From Mesostigma viride (taxonomy: Eukaryota; Streptophyta; Mesostigmatophyceae; Mesostigmatales; Mesostigmataceae), in the NCBI GenBank assembly GCA_009746045.1, contig RPFO01000240.1, forward strand, positions 505,501 through 569,500: DNA of 64,000 nt. The letters are read 5' to 3'. Within the stretch, counting starts at the first letter, position 1. The number at the start of each line of letters is the position of its first letter. Below the pieces are notes generated by a model, which saw only the letters and a list, made by a program, of their open reading frames with translations, did not search any database and was not told the origin of the DNA. Below, one piece after another: positions 51,099 to 61,334 of the stretch. The position numbers and the translations under genes were made by a program.

Positions 51099-52447
51099 AT
51101 GCTTCGTAACACGCGCGGGGGGGCAGCGGGAGCGGGGCGGGAGCGGGGGATGGCGGGGGTGAGGCAAGGGCAGACACGGGAGGCCCCGCCAACGTCGTGC
51201 CAGAGGGACAGGCAATCCCAACGGCAGAGGGCGTCAATGGCAGGAGGGCGTCCAACCGGAAGAGGAAAGAGGTGGCACAAGGGGAGGAGCGTGCAGGGTG
51301 GCCAACCGACGGCGTGGTGCTGACGGGGGAGGGCCAGAATGATGCTGAACGGCAAGCACCTGGTAAGAGACCATGTGTGCCTCCGTCTGGTGTTCCTGCA
51401 GCTCATGTTCCTGCGCCATTAGCACCAGTAGGAGCTGCTGTCATTGGCAGTGACCCTCGTGCTTTGCCTGGGACTAGACCTCATATGAGTGCTGTGGCTG
51501 TGATGAATGGCCAGAAGCCTCTCAAGCCTCCTGTGGGACAGGAAGAGCTAGACAAGTGGTTGGAGGATATGGAGCTAGTTTCATGCTCTGTAGATCCCAC
51601 TGTCAACCTTGTGCAGGTATTCCACACATCCACGACTAATAGGGATTCAAGTGAGAGGGTGAGGGACAAGGCTAGGCAGGCTGTCAAGGACAAGCTGACT
51701 TGGTCTCAGTTCCTAGAGGGCCTACGTCAGGAGTTTTCTGATAAGGTACTCAACCTCACTAATCACTATAAGCTCAGCTATGATACCTTTGAGATCAAGG
51801 GCACAATAGCTGAGGAGCTGCAGCGGCTCACACGCATCAGGGAGAAGGGGGCCAAGCATGGCTTCAATCTGACTGATAGAGCAGTGGCAGATTACTTCCT
51901 GGATCGCATGGGGCTGAGTGTGGATGGGAGAAATGCAGCTAGGATGTTTGCTGATCAGACAGATGGGACGTGGCCAGCCTTGCAAAAGGTTATTTTCAAT
52001 ATCCGTCCATCTGACAATGCTGCTTGCAAGGCAATCCAGGTGACTGGTGCCCCTTCAGCCTCCGCTCATCAGGTCCATGGTGACGCCCCTGGGCAGGGTG
52101 CTCAGGGAGAAACCAGACCTAGTAGGCGTCAGAGGGCTAACAGGCGCAGGCAGAATGGTAACCAGGGTGGCAAGGGCCAGCAGCAGGGATCCAAAGGCAA
52201 GGGTCAGCAGCAGGCTGGTGGTCACCAGGGTGGTCAGCAGAACAAGGGTGGCCAAGGGCAAGGCAAGAGCCAGGGCCAGGGCACCCAGGCCAGTCAGAGC
52301 AGCCAGAACCAGGGTGGCCTGAAGAAGGCTGCTGCTGGGAAGGATGACAAATGCTTTGGATGTGGCAGGACGGGTCATTGGCGACGTGACTGCCCAGACC
52401 AGGCCAAGTCTGCTGGAGCAGGCTCTGGCCAGGTGGGTAAGCCATGA
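51099..52447 (+). CDS. gag: Copia-2 gag
   Basis: A capsid-like middle region has KWLEDMELVSC, RDKARQAVKDKLTWSQFLEG, EFSDKVLNLTNHYKLSYDTF and DYFLDRMGLSVDGRNAARMF. A basic Gln/Gly-rich tract follows, and near the C-terminus a CCHC zinc knuckle, CFGCGRTGHWRRDC. The protein would form the particle and bind element RNA. Confidence 0.85.
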
Positions 52448-52453
52448 CTTGAG

Positions 52454-55400
52454 ATGTTGTCCCCTGTAAATAGTCAATCACCCCTAGTGGGACGAACAGT
52501 TGTACATAGTAATGGGGGTGTCCCTCTTGTGCAGCAGCAAGGGGTTGGGAATGATGAGGTGCTTCCACTCAATGATTGCAATAACGCTGCTGCAGCAGTG
52601 GAATTCCCTGTGCCTGTGGCAGGTGCAGGGTCTCCAGTTGTTGGGGTTGACTCTGGGAGTCAAGCCGCCAGACTGGAAGGACCTGCAGCTTCTGTGGGAA
52701 CCGGGGCTGGCTCTGGGAGCCGAGCTACCTTGGAGGAGGTCCCTGGAGCAAGAGAACAGCAGGTGGGTCGTGCTATCCCAAGCACACAGTCTTTGTCACG
52801 TTCCTCTCTGTGCAGCCAGGCTGACAGGGGGTTGAGCTATGCTCAGGCTGGAAACACTCTACACCATATCTTTGGCCACTCTAAGCAGGCAGAGATGTTT
52901 GCTTGGAAGATTGGCAAGGAGCCTTTGCTAGAGGCCTGCAGTGCAGCTGCTCAGAATTGTGTCTGTCAGGAGAATGCTGTTCGCCTCCCACAGTCCCATG
53001 CCAGAGAGCCTGCTAGAGAGCGGGGGGATATCCAGGTGGACATCCAACACATCAGGGGCATGTATCTGTTGGTGGGGGTGGATAGGTTTAGCAGATATAG
53101 GTTGCTGACCATTCTTCCTGGAATGCAGGAGCATCAGCTGTTGATGGGTCTCCAGTCTTTGTTGCCAGGCTTTGGGGTGTACACCAAGGTGCAAGCTGAC
53201 TTGCAGTTTGACTGCTTGATCAAGCTGGCTGACCAGCTTCCTTGTAAGTTGGTAGTGGTCCCTAGGGAATGCCATGGGCAGCAGGGAGCTGTAGAGAGAT
53301 CTATACGTGAAGTAAAAACAGTGGTGCTAGCAGCTAGGAGTGTGCCTGTTGTGGCATCAGCTCTAGAGAAAGCAGCTTGGTGTAAGGGGATTGAGGAGCA
53401 GCTTAACCACAGGGTAACCTATTACTATGATGGTGTGGCAGTCTCTCCCCTGGCATTGCAGTTTGGTATGCTATCACAGGACGTGGTGGCAGCCTGCCTG
53501 AAGAAGGCAGACAGGGTGTTTTCCAGATTGAGGCGTAAGGACAAGGGTTGGAAAATGCTGAGGCCCCAGGTGGGACTGAGGGTCAGGATGTGGAAGGAAC
53601 CGTCATTACCAGGCAAGCGTGGCAAGTGGCAAGATGGGCAGGTAACCCATGTTGAGGAAGCTAACCATTCTTGTCTGGTGGCTTTGGAGAGTAATCCCAA
53701 GCACGTGTACAGGCTATCCTGGGCTCACGTCAAGGAGAGAAGGCCAACTGCAATCTGGCCTGAAGACGGCCCTGATCCTCCCTTGGAGGGAGATGAGCAG
53801 GATGAGAGCCAGGCAGCAGATGCTAACCCACCATGCTTGGATTATGGTCTGTCCTGGATGGATGAGGGTGAGCAGGAGTCTGCTGAGACGTCTGTCACAA
53901 GGCCAGAGGTGGCCAGGGCTGCACCACAGTCCAGGGGGCTGCTTATGGCGGACATCATTCGAGCTCTGCAGAACAGCAAGCGTGATCCCAAGGTATCTAA
54001 GCTCACGGGATGGGGGTCATGTGGGGCACCAGCACTAGAAGTGGATACCAACTCACAGGTGTCCATTCTAAGGGTAGAGGATGCTGCAGGCTTGCAGTGG
54101 TCATCCCCTAGCTGCCTAGCTGTGTCTGATTTCTCTGGGAATGTGTCCATGAAGATCTTGGGAGAAGTGAGTGTGCCTATCCTGGGGGTGCCCACCACGT
54201 TCAGTGTGGTTGAAGGGTATCAGGGGCCTGCCATTCTAGGTCAGAACTTCTTGTGCTTACCAGGGGTGAGGATATCCTCTGAGGAGCTAGCATTAGAAGG
54301 GCAGGGCCGCCTTCCCTTGCAGAGATATCGCTACTCCCAGGGTCTTAGTGTGGCTGTAAGGGCTGTGAGGGGTCTAGAGGCAGAGGGTCCTGATACAAAG
54401 GAGCCCATTGCTGGGGACCTGCTGATCCTCCCTACTACGTTTGACCCACGTGAGTTGGGTGTGCAGAGGTACCAGATCCCAGGAACGAGTCCTGTACCTT
54501 GGCGCAAGCTAGTGGAGATGATGCAAAGCCCCAAGATGGCTAAGGCATGGACTCTTGGCTTTGTTGCTTCTGGGCATGAGTGGATAGTTGCCAACTGTGC
54601 AGAGCCTGTGGATGTCCTCCCTGAGGATCACCAGCTGCTCAGATTGATGTTTGTCCTCAAGCTCAAGGAGGTAGATGGCGTGCAGGTGCCACATGTTAGA
54701 CCAGTTGTGACTGAGTACCATGGCACTGGACAGTTAGCAGATGAGGAGCTTTACACACCAGGGATGCTGCATGATACATGGAGGATTTTGTTGTGCATTT
54801 ACTTGTCTTTTCTGCAGAAGGGGATACCCTATAGCTCTGTGTTGGTAGATTTCAAGAGGGCTTTTCTTAAGGGTGATCAGCAGGAAGCACAGGATACTTG
54901 GCGCACAATACCCCCTTTCTTTGTTAAGGTGCCTGCAGTGTGGAGGGCAGAGCTGAAGACGAGGTATTTGAGGATTCTCAAAGGCGTGGAAGGCCTTAGA
55001 TCGAGTCCCATCATCTGGAGGAAGAGCTTGGAGAAGTACCTCAGGTCTGTCTGTGGTCTCTCAGTCTCTCCAGTTGATCCTTGTCTGTTTCAGGGTAGCT
55101 ATGAGGGGCTGCCAGCGTTTGCCTCCCTGCATGGTGATGATCTGCATCTCCTGGGCCATCCCACTTGGCAAGAGTTGACTCTGGCCAGGATCCAGAAACG
55201 GTTTGAACTGGGTAAGATCCAGTACATGGTTGAGAATGAGCCCATGGTGTTTTGTGGAATGCAGGCGACCTTGGTCCATCAGCAGGGTACATGGTCCATC
55301 CAGCTGGAGGGTGGTAAGGATTATCCTCAGCAGATCATAGATGCCTTGCAGGAGCCCATCACCCAGGCCAGATGTGCAACAATACGAGGTATGTTGGCAT

Positions 55401-56041
55401 GGCTGGCCAGCATTTGTGCTCCTGACCTGTTGGTACTGAGTCGGTTGACCGATTCCCAACTGGTTGAGGTGGGTGCTGAGAGAGTGGTAGAGGCTGTTCG
55501 CATGTCTCCCCCTCTCATGCTGGGTCCTTTGGATTTGTACAGGCCTTTTGACATGATGCTCTATGTGGACAGTTCTATGGATAGTAGGAAGGTCACAGAG
55601 GTCAGGGGCCGTGCAGCAGCATTAATATCCCTGGTGCAGGAACAGTCCTCTCTGGTCTGCTGGTACAGTCGGTTGCAGAACAGGGTAACTCCCAGCAGTG
55701 ACATTGCTGAGTGCAGGGCAATCTGTGAAGGGCTTCATACTGCTCTTTACTTGAGGGAGCTATTTTACCAGCTATGTCAAGTGGCTTCCTGTCGGTTGCA
55801 GATGCACACACTGGTAAGAACTGACAGCATGGGCATGGTGCAGTTTGTGCACAGGCAGCTGGCCAGGAGCAGGGACCTTGATTATTTGTTGCTCAAGGAA
55901 ATGTCTTGCTTAGCTAACATTGAACATGTGGCTGGCGTGGACAACCCTGCAGATGCTCTCACCAAGCTGGAGGAGAAGGCTGAGCTGCAATACCCTTTGC
56001 TTCGTGGGCTCATGGCCTCCAAGGGGGGAGGGCCAGAGTAG
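52454..56041 (+). CDS. pol: Copia-2 pol: integrase, protease-like, RT, RNase H
   Basis: 1195 codons. An HHCC-like integrase zinc region lies at about residues 137-171. The integrase core spans 185-300, with Asp 196, Asp 249 and Glu 281 (QADLQFD, GAVERSIREVK). A retropepsin-like segment spans 525-602, with VDTNSQVS near 530 and ILGQNFL near 594-600. Reverse transcriptase spans about 660-910, with VDFKRAFLKG (catalytic Asp 799) and HGDD at 893-896, where most Copia elements have YVDD. RNase H spans about 1035-1175 (MMLYVDSS, VCWYSRLQNRV, DIAECRAI, VRTDS, NPADALTK). A short DSGS string near residue 66 is another protease candidate. IN-RT-RH order is Copia-type. The place of the protease-like segment is unusual. 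Confidence 0.9.
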   Translation: MLSPVNSQSPLVGRTVVHSNGGVPLVQQQGVGNDEVLPLNDCNNAAAAVEFPVPVAGAGSPVVGVDSGSQAARLEGPAASVGTGAGSGSRATLEEVPGAREQQVGRAIPSTQSLSRSSLCSQADRGLSYAQAGNTLHHIFGHSKQAEMFAWKIGKEPLLEACSAAAQNCVCQENAVRLPQSHAREPARERGDIQVDIQHIRGMYLLVGVDRFSRYRLLTILPGMQEHQLLMGLQSLLPGFGVYTKVQADLQFDCLIKLADQLPCKLVVVPRECHGQQGAVERSIREVKTVVLAARSVPVVASALEKAAWCKGIEEQLNHRVTYYYDGVAVSPLALQFGMLSQDVVAACLKKADRVFSRLRRKDKGWKMLRPQVGLRVRMWKEPSLPGKRGKWQDGQVTHVEEANHSCLVALESNPKHVYRLSWAHVKERRPTAIWPEDGPDPPLEGDEQDESQAADANPPCLDYGLSWMDEGEQESAETSVTRPEVARAAPQSRGLLMADIIRALQNSKRDPKVSKLTGWGSCGAPALEVDTNSQVSILRVEDAAGLQWSSPSCLAVSDFSGNVSMKILGEVSVPILGVPTTFSVVEGYQGPAILGQNFLCLPGVRISSEELALEGQGRLPLQRYRYSQGLSVAVRAVRGLEAEGPDTKEPIAGDLLILPTTFDPRELGVQRYQIPGTSPVPWRKLVEMMQSPKMAKAWTLGFVASGHEWIVANCAEPVDVLPEDHQLLRLMFVLKLKEVDGVQVPHVRPVVTEYHGTGQLADEELYTPGMLHDTWRILLCIYLSFLQKGIPYSSVLVDFKRAFLKGDQQEAQDTWRTIPPFFVKVPAVWRAELKTRYLRILKGVEGLRSSPIIWRKSLEKYLRSVCGLSVSPVDPCLFQGSYEGLPAFASLHGDDLHLLGHPTWQELTLARIQKRFELGKIQYMVENEPMVFCGMQATLVHQQGTWSIQLEGGKDYPQQIIDALQEPITQARCATIRGMLAWLASICAPDLLVLSRLTDSQLVEVGAERVVEAVRMSPPLMLGPLDLYRPFDMMLYVDSSMDSRKVTEVRGRAAALISLVQEQSSLVCWYSRLQNRVTPSSDIAECRAICEGLHTALYLRELFYQLCQVASCRLQMHTLVRTDSMGMVQFVHRQLARSRDLDYLLLKEMSCLANIEHVAGVDNPADALTKLEEKAELQYPLLRGLMASKGGGPE

Positions 56042-56978
56042 ACCAAACAGCCTTGCTCTAGGTGGGAGGCATCCCAGTGGGCTGGGCAGCCACGTGGTGG
56101 CTGACAGCAGGTCCTTCAGAGTTCAGACACACTCTGCTGGACAGGGGTCAGGGTGGAGTCACTCCCCTGGCTGAGAATTTCGCCTGGCTCTGTCATGGAG
56201 CTGCAGAAGAGTCTTAAGGACTTTGTAATGGGCCTTGGGTCTTCATGGAATGGACCCTGCAAGGGCAGCCCAAGTGTTGGCTCTAACAGGTTGCTGTACA
56301 TTTGTATATATTCTCTGTAACCAACCTGTTGCATGCTAATAAAATCCCTGGTTGTGTGACCATGTTGGACGTGGTTGCCAGGGGCCTCACTATGGGTTAT
56401 ACTCCTTTATAATAAAACATAATCTTGTTATTGTCATGTCTTGTTGTTTGTGATGCTCAGTTCCAGGAGCTGATCCAAACCTGGAGGATATGGGGTGGGG
56501 TTCGATTCCCCAGCTGACCTCAGCCTGGCATGTATGAATCCTGAGTTTATCCCTCAGTGAGGACATGGGCTCCCCATGTGTTGGCTAACATTTGTCAGGG
56601 CTCTCTCAGTCTTTGGAAGGATTTAAAAGATAAAGGAGGCTCCGTGGCGGGCGCCATATGAACGGGCGCCTGTGATAACTGGATGACCAGGAACTCACAA
56701 TAGTACGTTCATGGACTCCTCTATCCAAACTCCTCTGACTAAGTGAAGACCTAACTTTAATCTACACCAGGTTCCCAAAGAAAGGGTTGGGATGTCATGT
56801 GGGTCAGAGGGCAACCTTTGAACCAATGAGCAGGCCTAGCTAATATTTGGAGGCACCTCAGGTTCCAAAAGAAAAGGCAGGTCTGGTCTCTGGGAGGGAT
56901 CAGATGTCTGAAGGCTTGTGGGGACAGTGGCTGATAGGTTCTCAGGCTGGTCCAAGCTCCAAAACAAGAAAGGGTTGG
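56042..56978 (+). other. Copia-2 3' untranslated region
   Basis: About 940 bp with AATAAAA signals near 56339 and 56413. GGGGTTCGATTCCCC at 56497-56511 has the form of a complete tRNA T arm with a perfect B box, but no A box is evident. The segment from about 56483 is also present in inverted orientation in the pol-less copy. It ends in the purine tract before the LTR. Confidence 0.65.
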
Positions 56979-57634
56979 AGTTAGCATATTGGGGCACCAA
57001 TGTGCTAGATGGATGCAGGTTGAGGAGACCTTTCCAACGCCGTGTCAACCGCCTAGAACAGACAAGGGACTAGAAAGTTATCAAGTCCCGAAGTACTGCC
57101 GACCGGTGGGCGAGGGCGGGGCACACTCAGGGCATAGTGGACAGGACACGTGGCAGGCCGTGCCTGCACAGGCTTAGCCTGGACTCTCACGTGACTGGGA
57201 CACAGTGTACTGAGGCTCAACGGTACTGTGGCTGGTAGAAGCCAGTAACCAGCCAGCAGGTCTGCAAGGATGTACGTCCTTGCAGGACTGTGGCAGGTCC
57301 TGTGCTGTCCTAGACACAGGATAGCCAGAGATTCCTGTATGCCAGTGCCTGCAACGAGGATGCAAGGCAGCGATACGAGGCTCTGGCAATGTAGCGTTGC
57401 CCAGCGTTGCTCATGACCGAGGAACAAGGATGGAACGAGGTTGCATATAGCTCGAGGCTCAACGAGGCCACGAGCGTCTTCACACACGAACCTTGGTCGT
57501 CACGACGAGTGGCGAGCCTATCGAGGGTCGTAGGCCTGGTGTGAGGATAAAGGTTGCTAGCCAGCAGCCTAGGGTCATTCCAGCCGGCAAGGACCAGGAG
57601 CTCACAAGCTCTGCTGACGAGTTGCTGCGCAAAT
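56979..57634 (+). repeat. 3' LTR of Copia-2
   Basis: 656 bp, matching 49230-49883 with a few differences. Confidence 0.9.
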
Positions 57635-57639
57635 CTCTC

Positions 57640-58277
57640 TTTCTCATGAATTAATTAACTACTCATTTCCGGCCATGCCGATGACTAATGTCTAATTTAA
57701 CCCCGTCGTTCGACCTGGGTTTGGAGGAGAGCACACAAAGTGTATTTGCGTAAGCAGGCGTTAGCCTCCCGCAATACCAGCAACCTTTATCCGGCCGATG
57801 CTAATCGGTGCAGAGTAAAAACGTAACATATAACTGGTTGAGTAAGGCCAGGTGCACCACGGACACCGCTTTGCCGACCGGCAAAGGGTCCTACGCTAGA
57901 AAGATCTTTCGAAAGCATTCAAGGGACTGAAAAGGTGGCCTGCGAAGGCCGTGAGTGCAACATTGGTTGGTGAGGATCTGTTGGACCTCCAGCAGCTGGC
58001 TACTCAACCACAGTCGGCGAGTCGGCCGAACTGCTATTGTTGTCAAGAAGATCCCTGCATGTGTTAACAGCGTGTTATTCTACATAACTTGACGGGCGTT
58101 AGCCCTCACTGAAAATCCAAACAGAAGCGGCTGCTGCTACCTGCGACCGCGACATCAAATCGCTACTACCCCCAGCACCACGACCGCGACAATACAAGGT
58201 ACTAAACGTTTTGCACGCGTCGGTTGTAGACAGCCTAGAGAGATTTCTTCTTTTAAAGCTATAAAGCGTCAGCTGTT
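57640..58277. other. Intergenic, nothing recognised
   Basis: No supported ORF or repeat. Confidence 0.3.
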
Positions 58278-58427
58278 TTACACACAGTCTTCTTCTTGAT
58301 AAAGAGCAAGGCTCGCGTAGAGCCGCTTGCAGTGAGGATCGGCATCGTAAGGCGTCTTGCTTAATACACCGTCCATGTCGACTGCAAGGAGAGCGTCGTC
58401 CGTTATCTTGTCATACGGGCAACTGCG
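58278..58427 (-). pseudogene. Possible terminal exon, DxDGV motif
   Basis: On the minus strand a TTTTACCGCAG acceptor-like site (about 58429-58439) precedes CPYDKITDDALLAVDMDGVL and ends ALYQEEDCV-stop. AVDMDGVL resembles motif I of HAD-type phosphatases. The stretch is only about 48 codons and no upstream exon is convincing, so it may be a gene fragment or chance. Confidence 0.28.
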
Positions 58428-58568
58428 GTAAAATAGAGTAATCAGTACGTAAAAAAAAAAGTAAGGGCCCACGTACTCTTCCAATCTTATCAGGTACGCG
58501 TTTTAATAGCGTTATTCTGCGTCAACTCTTATTGTGATGACATTATCTTTGGGCAGTATACTGCACCA

Positions 58569-59017
58569 TAGTATCACAAACCCTTGGTCTGGCCGGCCCC
58601 CAGCGGCTTGGCCAGCCAGGGCGGCACATTCTGACCTGGCCTGGCCCCGAGGACATTCCCAAAAGGGTAGGGAAACCTGTCACGAACTACGCTCAGATGT
58701 TGCTGGACGACCTAGTGGTCCCAGCCCAGTTTGAGCACCGCATCCACTCTCTCTCCCGTCTTTGGACTGCCATGCAGGACAAGACGCGGTGGAAGAAGAT
58801 TGTCAAGGCGCACACGCCCGACCCTGAGGGTAAGCCACCTCCCCCCAAGCGGAGGAGGCGTTTTGATGAGTAGTGTAGTTAGGATTTTCTAGATAGCTTA
58901 GAGTTAGGATAGTTCGATCACGCGGCTTCCTCCACCCCATCCATCATGGAATATGTGCTACATGACCTCCCCACGGAGGCATGTTATAATTTAATTTAAT
59001 TTATTAGTATCACAAAC
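58569..59017 (+). mobile_element. 5'-truncated LINE with 13-bp target duplication
   Basis: TAGTATCACAAAC at 58569-58581 is repeated at 59005-59017. The 423 bp between encodes, with frame changes, the C-terminal part of the LINE: LAGPQRLGQ..., ILTWPGPED, LLDDLVVPAQFEHR, TRWKKIVKAHTPDPE, then a Lys/Arg/Pro-rich end and stop. An AT-rich (ATTTA)n tail follows. It is the same family as 18838-19478. Confidence 0.88.
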
Positions 59018-60185
59018 GTTCTGTTAAGAACTAGGGGTTTATATTTTTATATTGTATTGTTTACGCCATATTGATGATTGCCATAATGAAGCTTGTTCTT
59101 TGAATTACGTAAAATATATTCCATAGCCTCTGGTGCCAGCTAGGCACCGACCAAGGGCTGTTTTTTTAGTATGTTAAAATCCAGGGTTTATATTTTTAAT
59201 AAACCCTTGAATCTTTATTTCTGCTTTATTTCTTGTTGTTTCGTCATAAACTGTTACGCTAACTATGTGAGAAGGAACAAGGGATTAATGTGTGATTGTT
59301 CCCCATGCTTACCACACACGCATTGCCCCATTCAACACCACATACATTTGCCATCCAGGTTTTACATCTCGGCTCGGGTAGCGTCAGTTAATAATCGAAT
59401 GGACCTCTCAATGCTCAATGGCCTGACGCATGTGTTTATTACAATAAATCACAAGCCCCGCACACAACTTGCACAAGGGCATTTAGCATTCTCGACAAGC
59501 AACGCCCTGCCCGGCTGCCACGTCTGGAGCAGCCGACAGTGGCCGTTGGGCTCTGTGGTGCAGCCTGAGTGGCGCGACGCCACTGCTAGACTCTCAGGAC
59601 CCTCGTCCAACATCCGACACCTCAATGCCAGTCCCGAGTGGGTACTGGCGACGCCGTACCGCCAATCCTGCTTGGGTACTGGCGTCCGTCACCAGGACTC
59701 GGCTATCTAATAGTCTAGCCTGCCGAATCACATATAGCCGGGACTTCTGACCGAGCCTACACGTGCGAAACCCCAGATAGCACATTGCTATCTGGTACTT
59801 AGCCTATGTCCATGACTAGAGGCTAACTCCAGTTTTATTCTTTTTTTTATTTATTTATTTTTTATGCATCAGTGCTGAACCTCCAGTTTTTAGTCCTTTG
59901 TTTTTCAGGTCACTTGGCAACATCATGAATAAGACATTGGTACAGGAAAACTCATATCAGACCACAATGGAAGTTGTGAATTAAAGCGCCCACAGACCCC
60001 ATTGCCTTTAAATCTGACAGTGTCTTTGAGGTTTCTGAACCTAGGATCCCCTGTTTGTACAAGTCAGTGGAGTGATGAGTGGCTATGGAAAAAGCAGGGG
60101 GCACATCAAGAAATTATGATGTTTGTTGCCAAGTTGCCACCAGCTGGGAAAGACCATAGTCTGCACCATTAGTCTGGAGTGCCCT
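59018..60185. other. Intergenic, no supported gene
   Basis: A plus-strand frame of 179 codons (59171-59710) has no recognisable content and an odd composition. A T-rich run lies at 59838-59862. Confidence 0.3.
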
Positions 60186-60191
60186 ATTTCA

Positions 60192-60785
60192 TCATCCATT
60201 TGTTTGACTAGACAGATAGGGATTCATTGCATCACACAGAAGCTGGTACTGGGTTGCTGCTAATGACGGAATCTTGGTCAACGCGTCAGCCAGGTTCTCC
60301 TCGTCTGGCAGATGCTGCCAGCTGGAGAAATAGCTTGCTTCCTGTTTCAAAATCACCCAGTCCAGATTAGTATGCACAGCAGCAGTCACAGATTTCTTGT
60401 TAAGGAAACTAATGACTGACTGACTGTCAGTGTGTAAGTGAGCATGCACATCAGCCTTGCTTCCAGCCTGAGTTTGCAACCAGGTTAGTATGTGCTGAAG
60501 GGATCTAGCATGCTGCACAGCAGACACCACAGCACGGCACTCAGCAGAGTTACTGCCAACAGCTTTTCTGCGATTCAATCTGCTGTACCACGACACCATG
60601 GACATATAGTCTCCCTTTTTGGTAAGGAAGAACACCCCAGCCTCCCTAGTTGAATGCCCTTCACCGCTGGCTAGCACGCCGGCGATGGAGACGGGATTTT
60701 TGTTGTTTGGGGAACCGATTGTGGGAGGCTGAGCCCGCAGCCACCACTGATTGCTATTGAACCCTTGCAGCTGGCCAGGCCGCAA
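60192..60785 (-). pseudogene. Copia-type RNase H fossil
   Basis: About 195 codons matching the RNase H end of Copia pol: VSWYSRLNRRKAVGSNSAEC, HAHLHTDSQSVISFLNKKS, LDWVILKQEASYF, ENLADALTKIPS. No RT or integrase nearby in the same frame. The element is broken. Confidence 0.7.
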
Positions 60786-61334
60786 GGAGCTCAGCGGCGC
60801 GGCGCTAACCGATAAGGCATGCTCGAGCCTCTAACCCGAGACTACCGGTAGGCTACCCGATAGTGCATGCTCGAGCCTCTAACCCGAGACTATCGGCACT
60901 CAGCGGATCTGTGCTACCGAGGGCGACGGTTCTCTGACCGTCCCGGCGCGCACTGGCTTCCGTACCTTGCTTAGGCACCGACTAGCATCTAGACACCAAT
61001 CTTTGATGCCCACCTGACTAGGCGCCCAGGCCGGCGACTACCGGCCAGCGGATAGATGCCACTCGGGAGCACAACTCCCACTTTCTTTTTAAATAATTAT
61101 CATAAATTATTTAAAGCGAGGGGCAATAGGGTAGCACTGACCCTACGTACGTTCAAGTAGAGAAACACGTAACGGCACACTGGCCGTCCCCAAATCCTAA
61201 ACCCCAAGGAGGGTGCCCTACGCTGGGATCTGAGCACGCCAAAAACACCCGGGCTTTGCTGCCGGCCTCCTTTTCTACTTGGGTGCAACTGCACCACATG
61301 CATCATTAGTAGGCACACTGGCCGCCTGTCAGGT
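60786..61334. repeat. Spacer with a short direct repeat
   Basis: GCATGCTCGAGCCTCTAACC and the following CGAGACTA occur twice, at about 60818-60845 and 60862-60889. Otherwise nothing recognised. Confidence 0.55.

Larger units (their letters stand above)
49230..57634 (+). mobile_element. Copia-2: autonomous Copia-type LTR retrotransposon
   Basis: Flanked by CTCTC (49225-49229 and 57635-57639). LTRs 49230-49883 and 56979-57634 differ at only a few positions, so the insertion is young. Order: LTR, ORF1, gag with a zinc knuckle, pol (integrase, protease-like segment, reverse transcriptase, RNase H), long 3' UTR, purine-rich AAGAAAGGG tract, LTR. Integrase before RT marks it as Ty1/Copia-type. It looks mostly whole, with perhaps one to three breaks confined to the ORF1-gag part. 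Gag and pol lie in one frame a few codons apart, which would fit translational read-through. Confidence 0.92.

Noticed and set aside
56490-56515. A tRNA gene at the T-arm-like sequence
   Set aside because: No A box or acceptor stem pairing seen. It lies within an element's 3' UTR and recurs in its other copy.
59171-59710. 179-codon plus-strand frame
   Set aside because: Odd composition, no domain and no homologous copy in the window. Probably chance.
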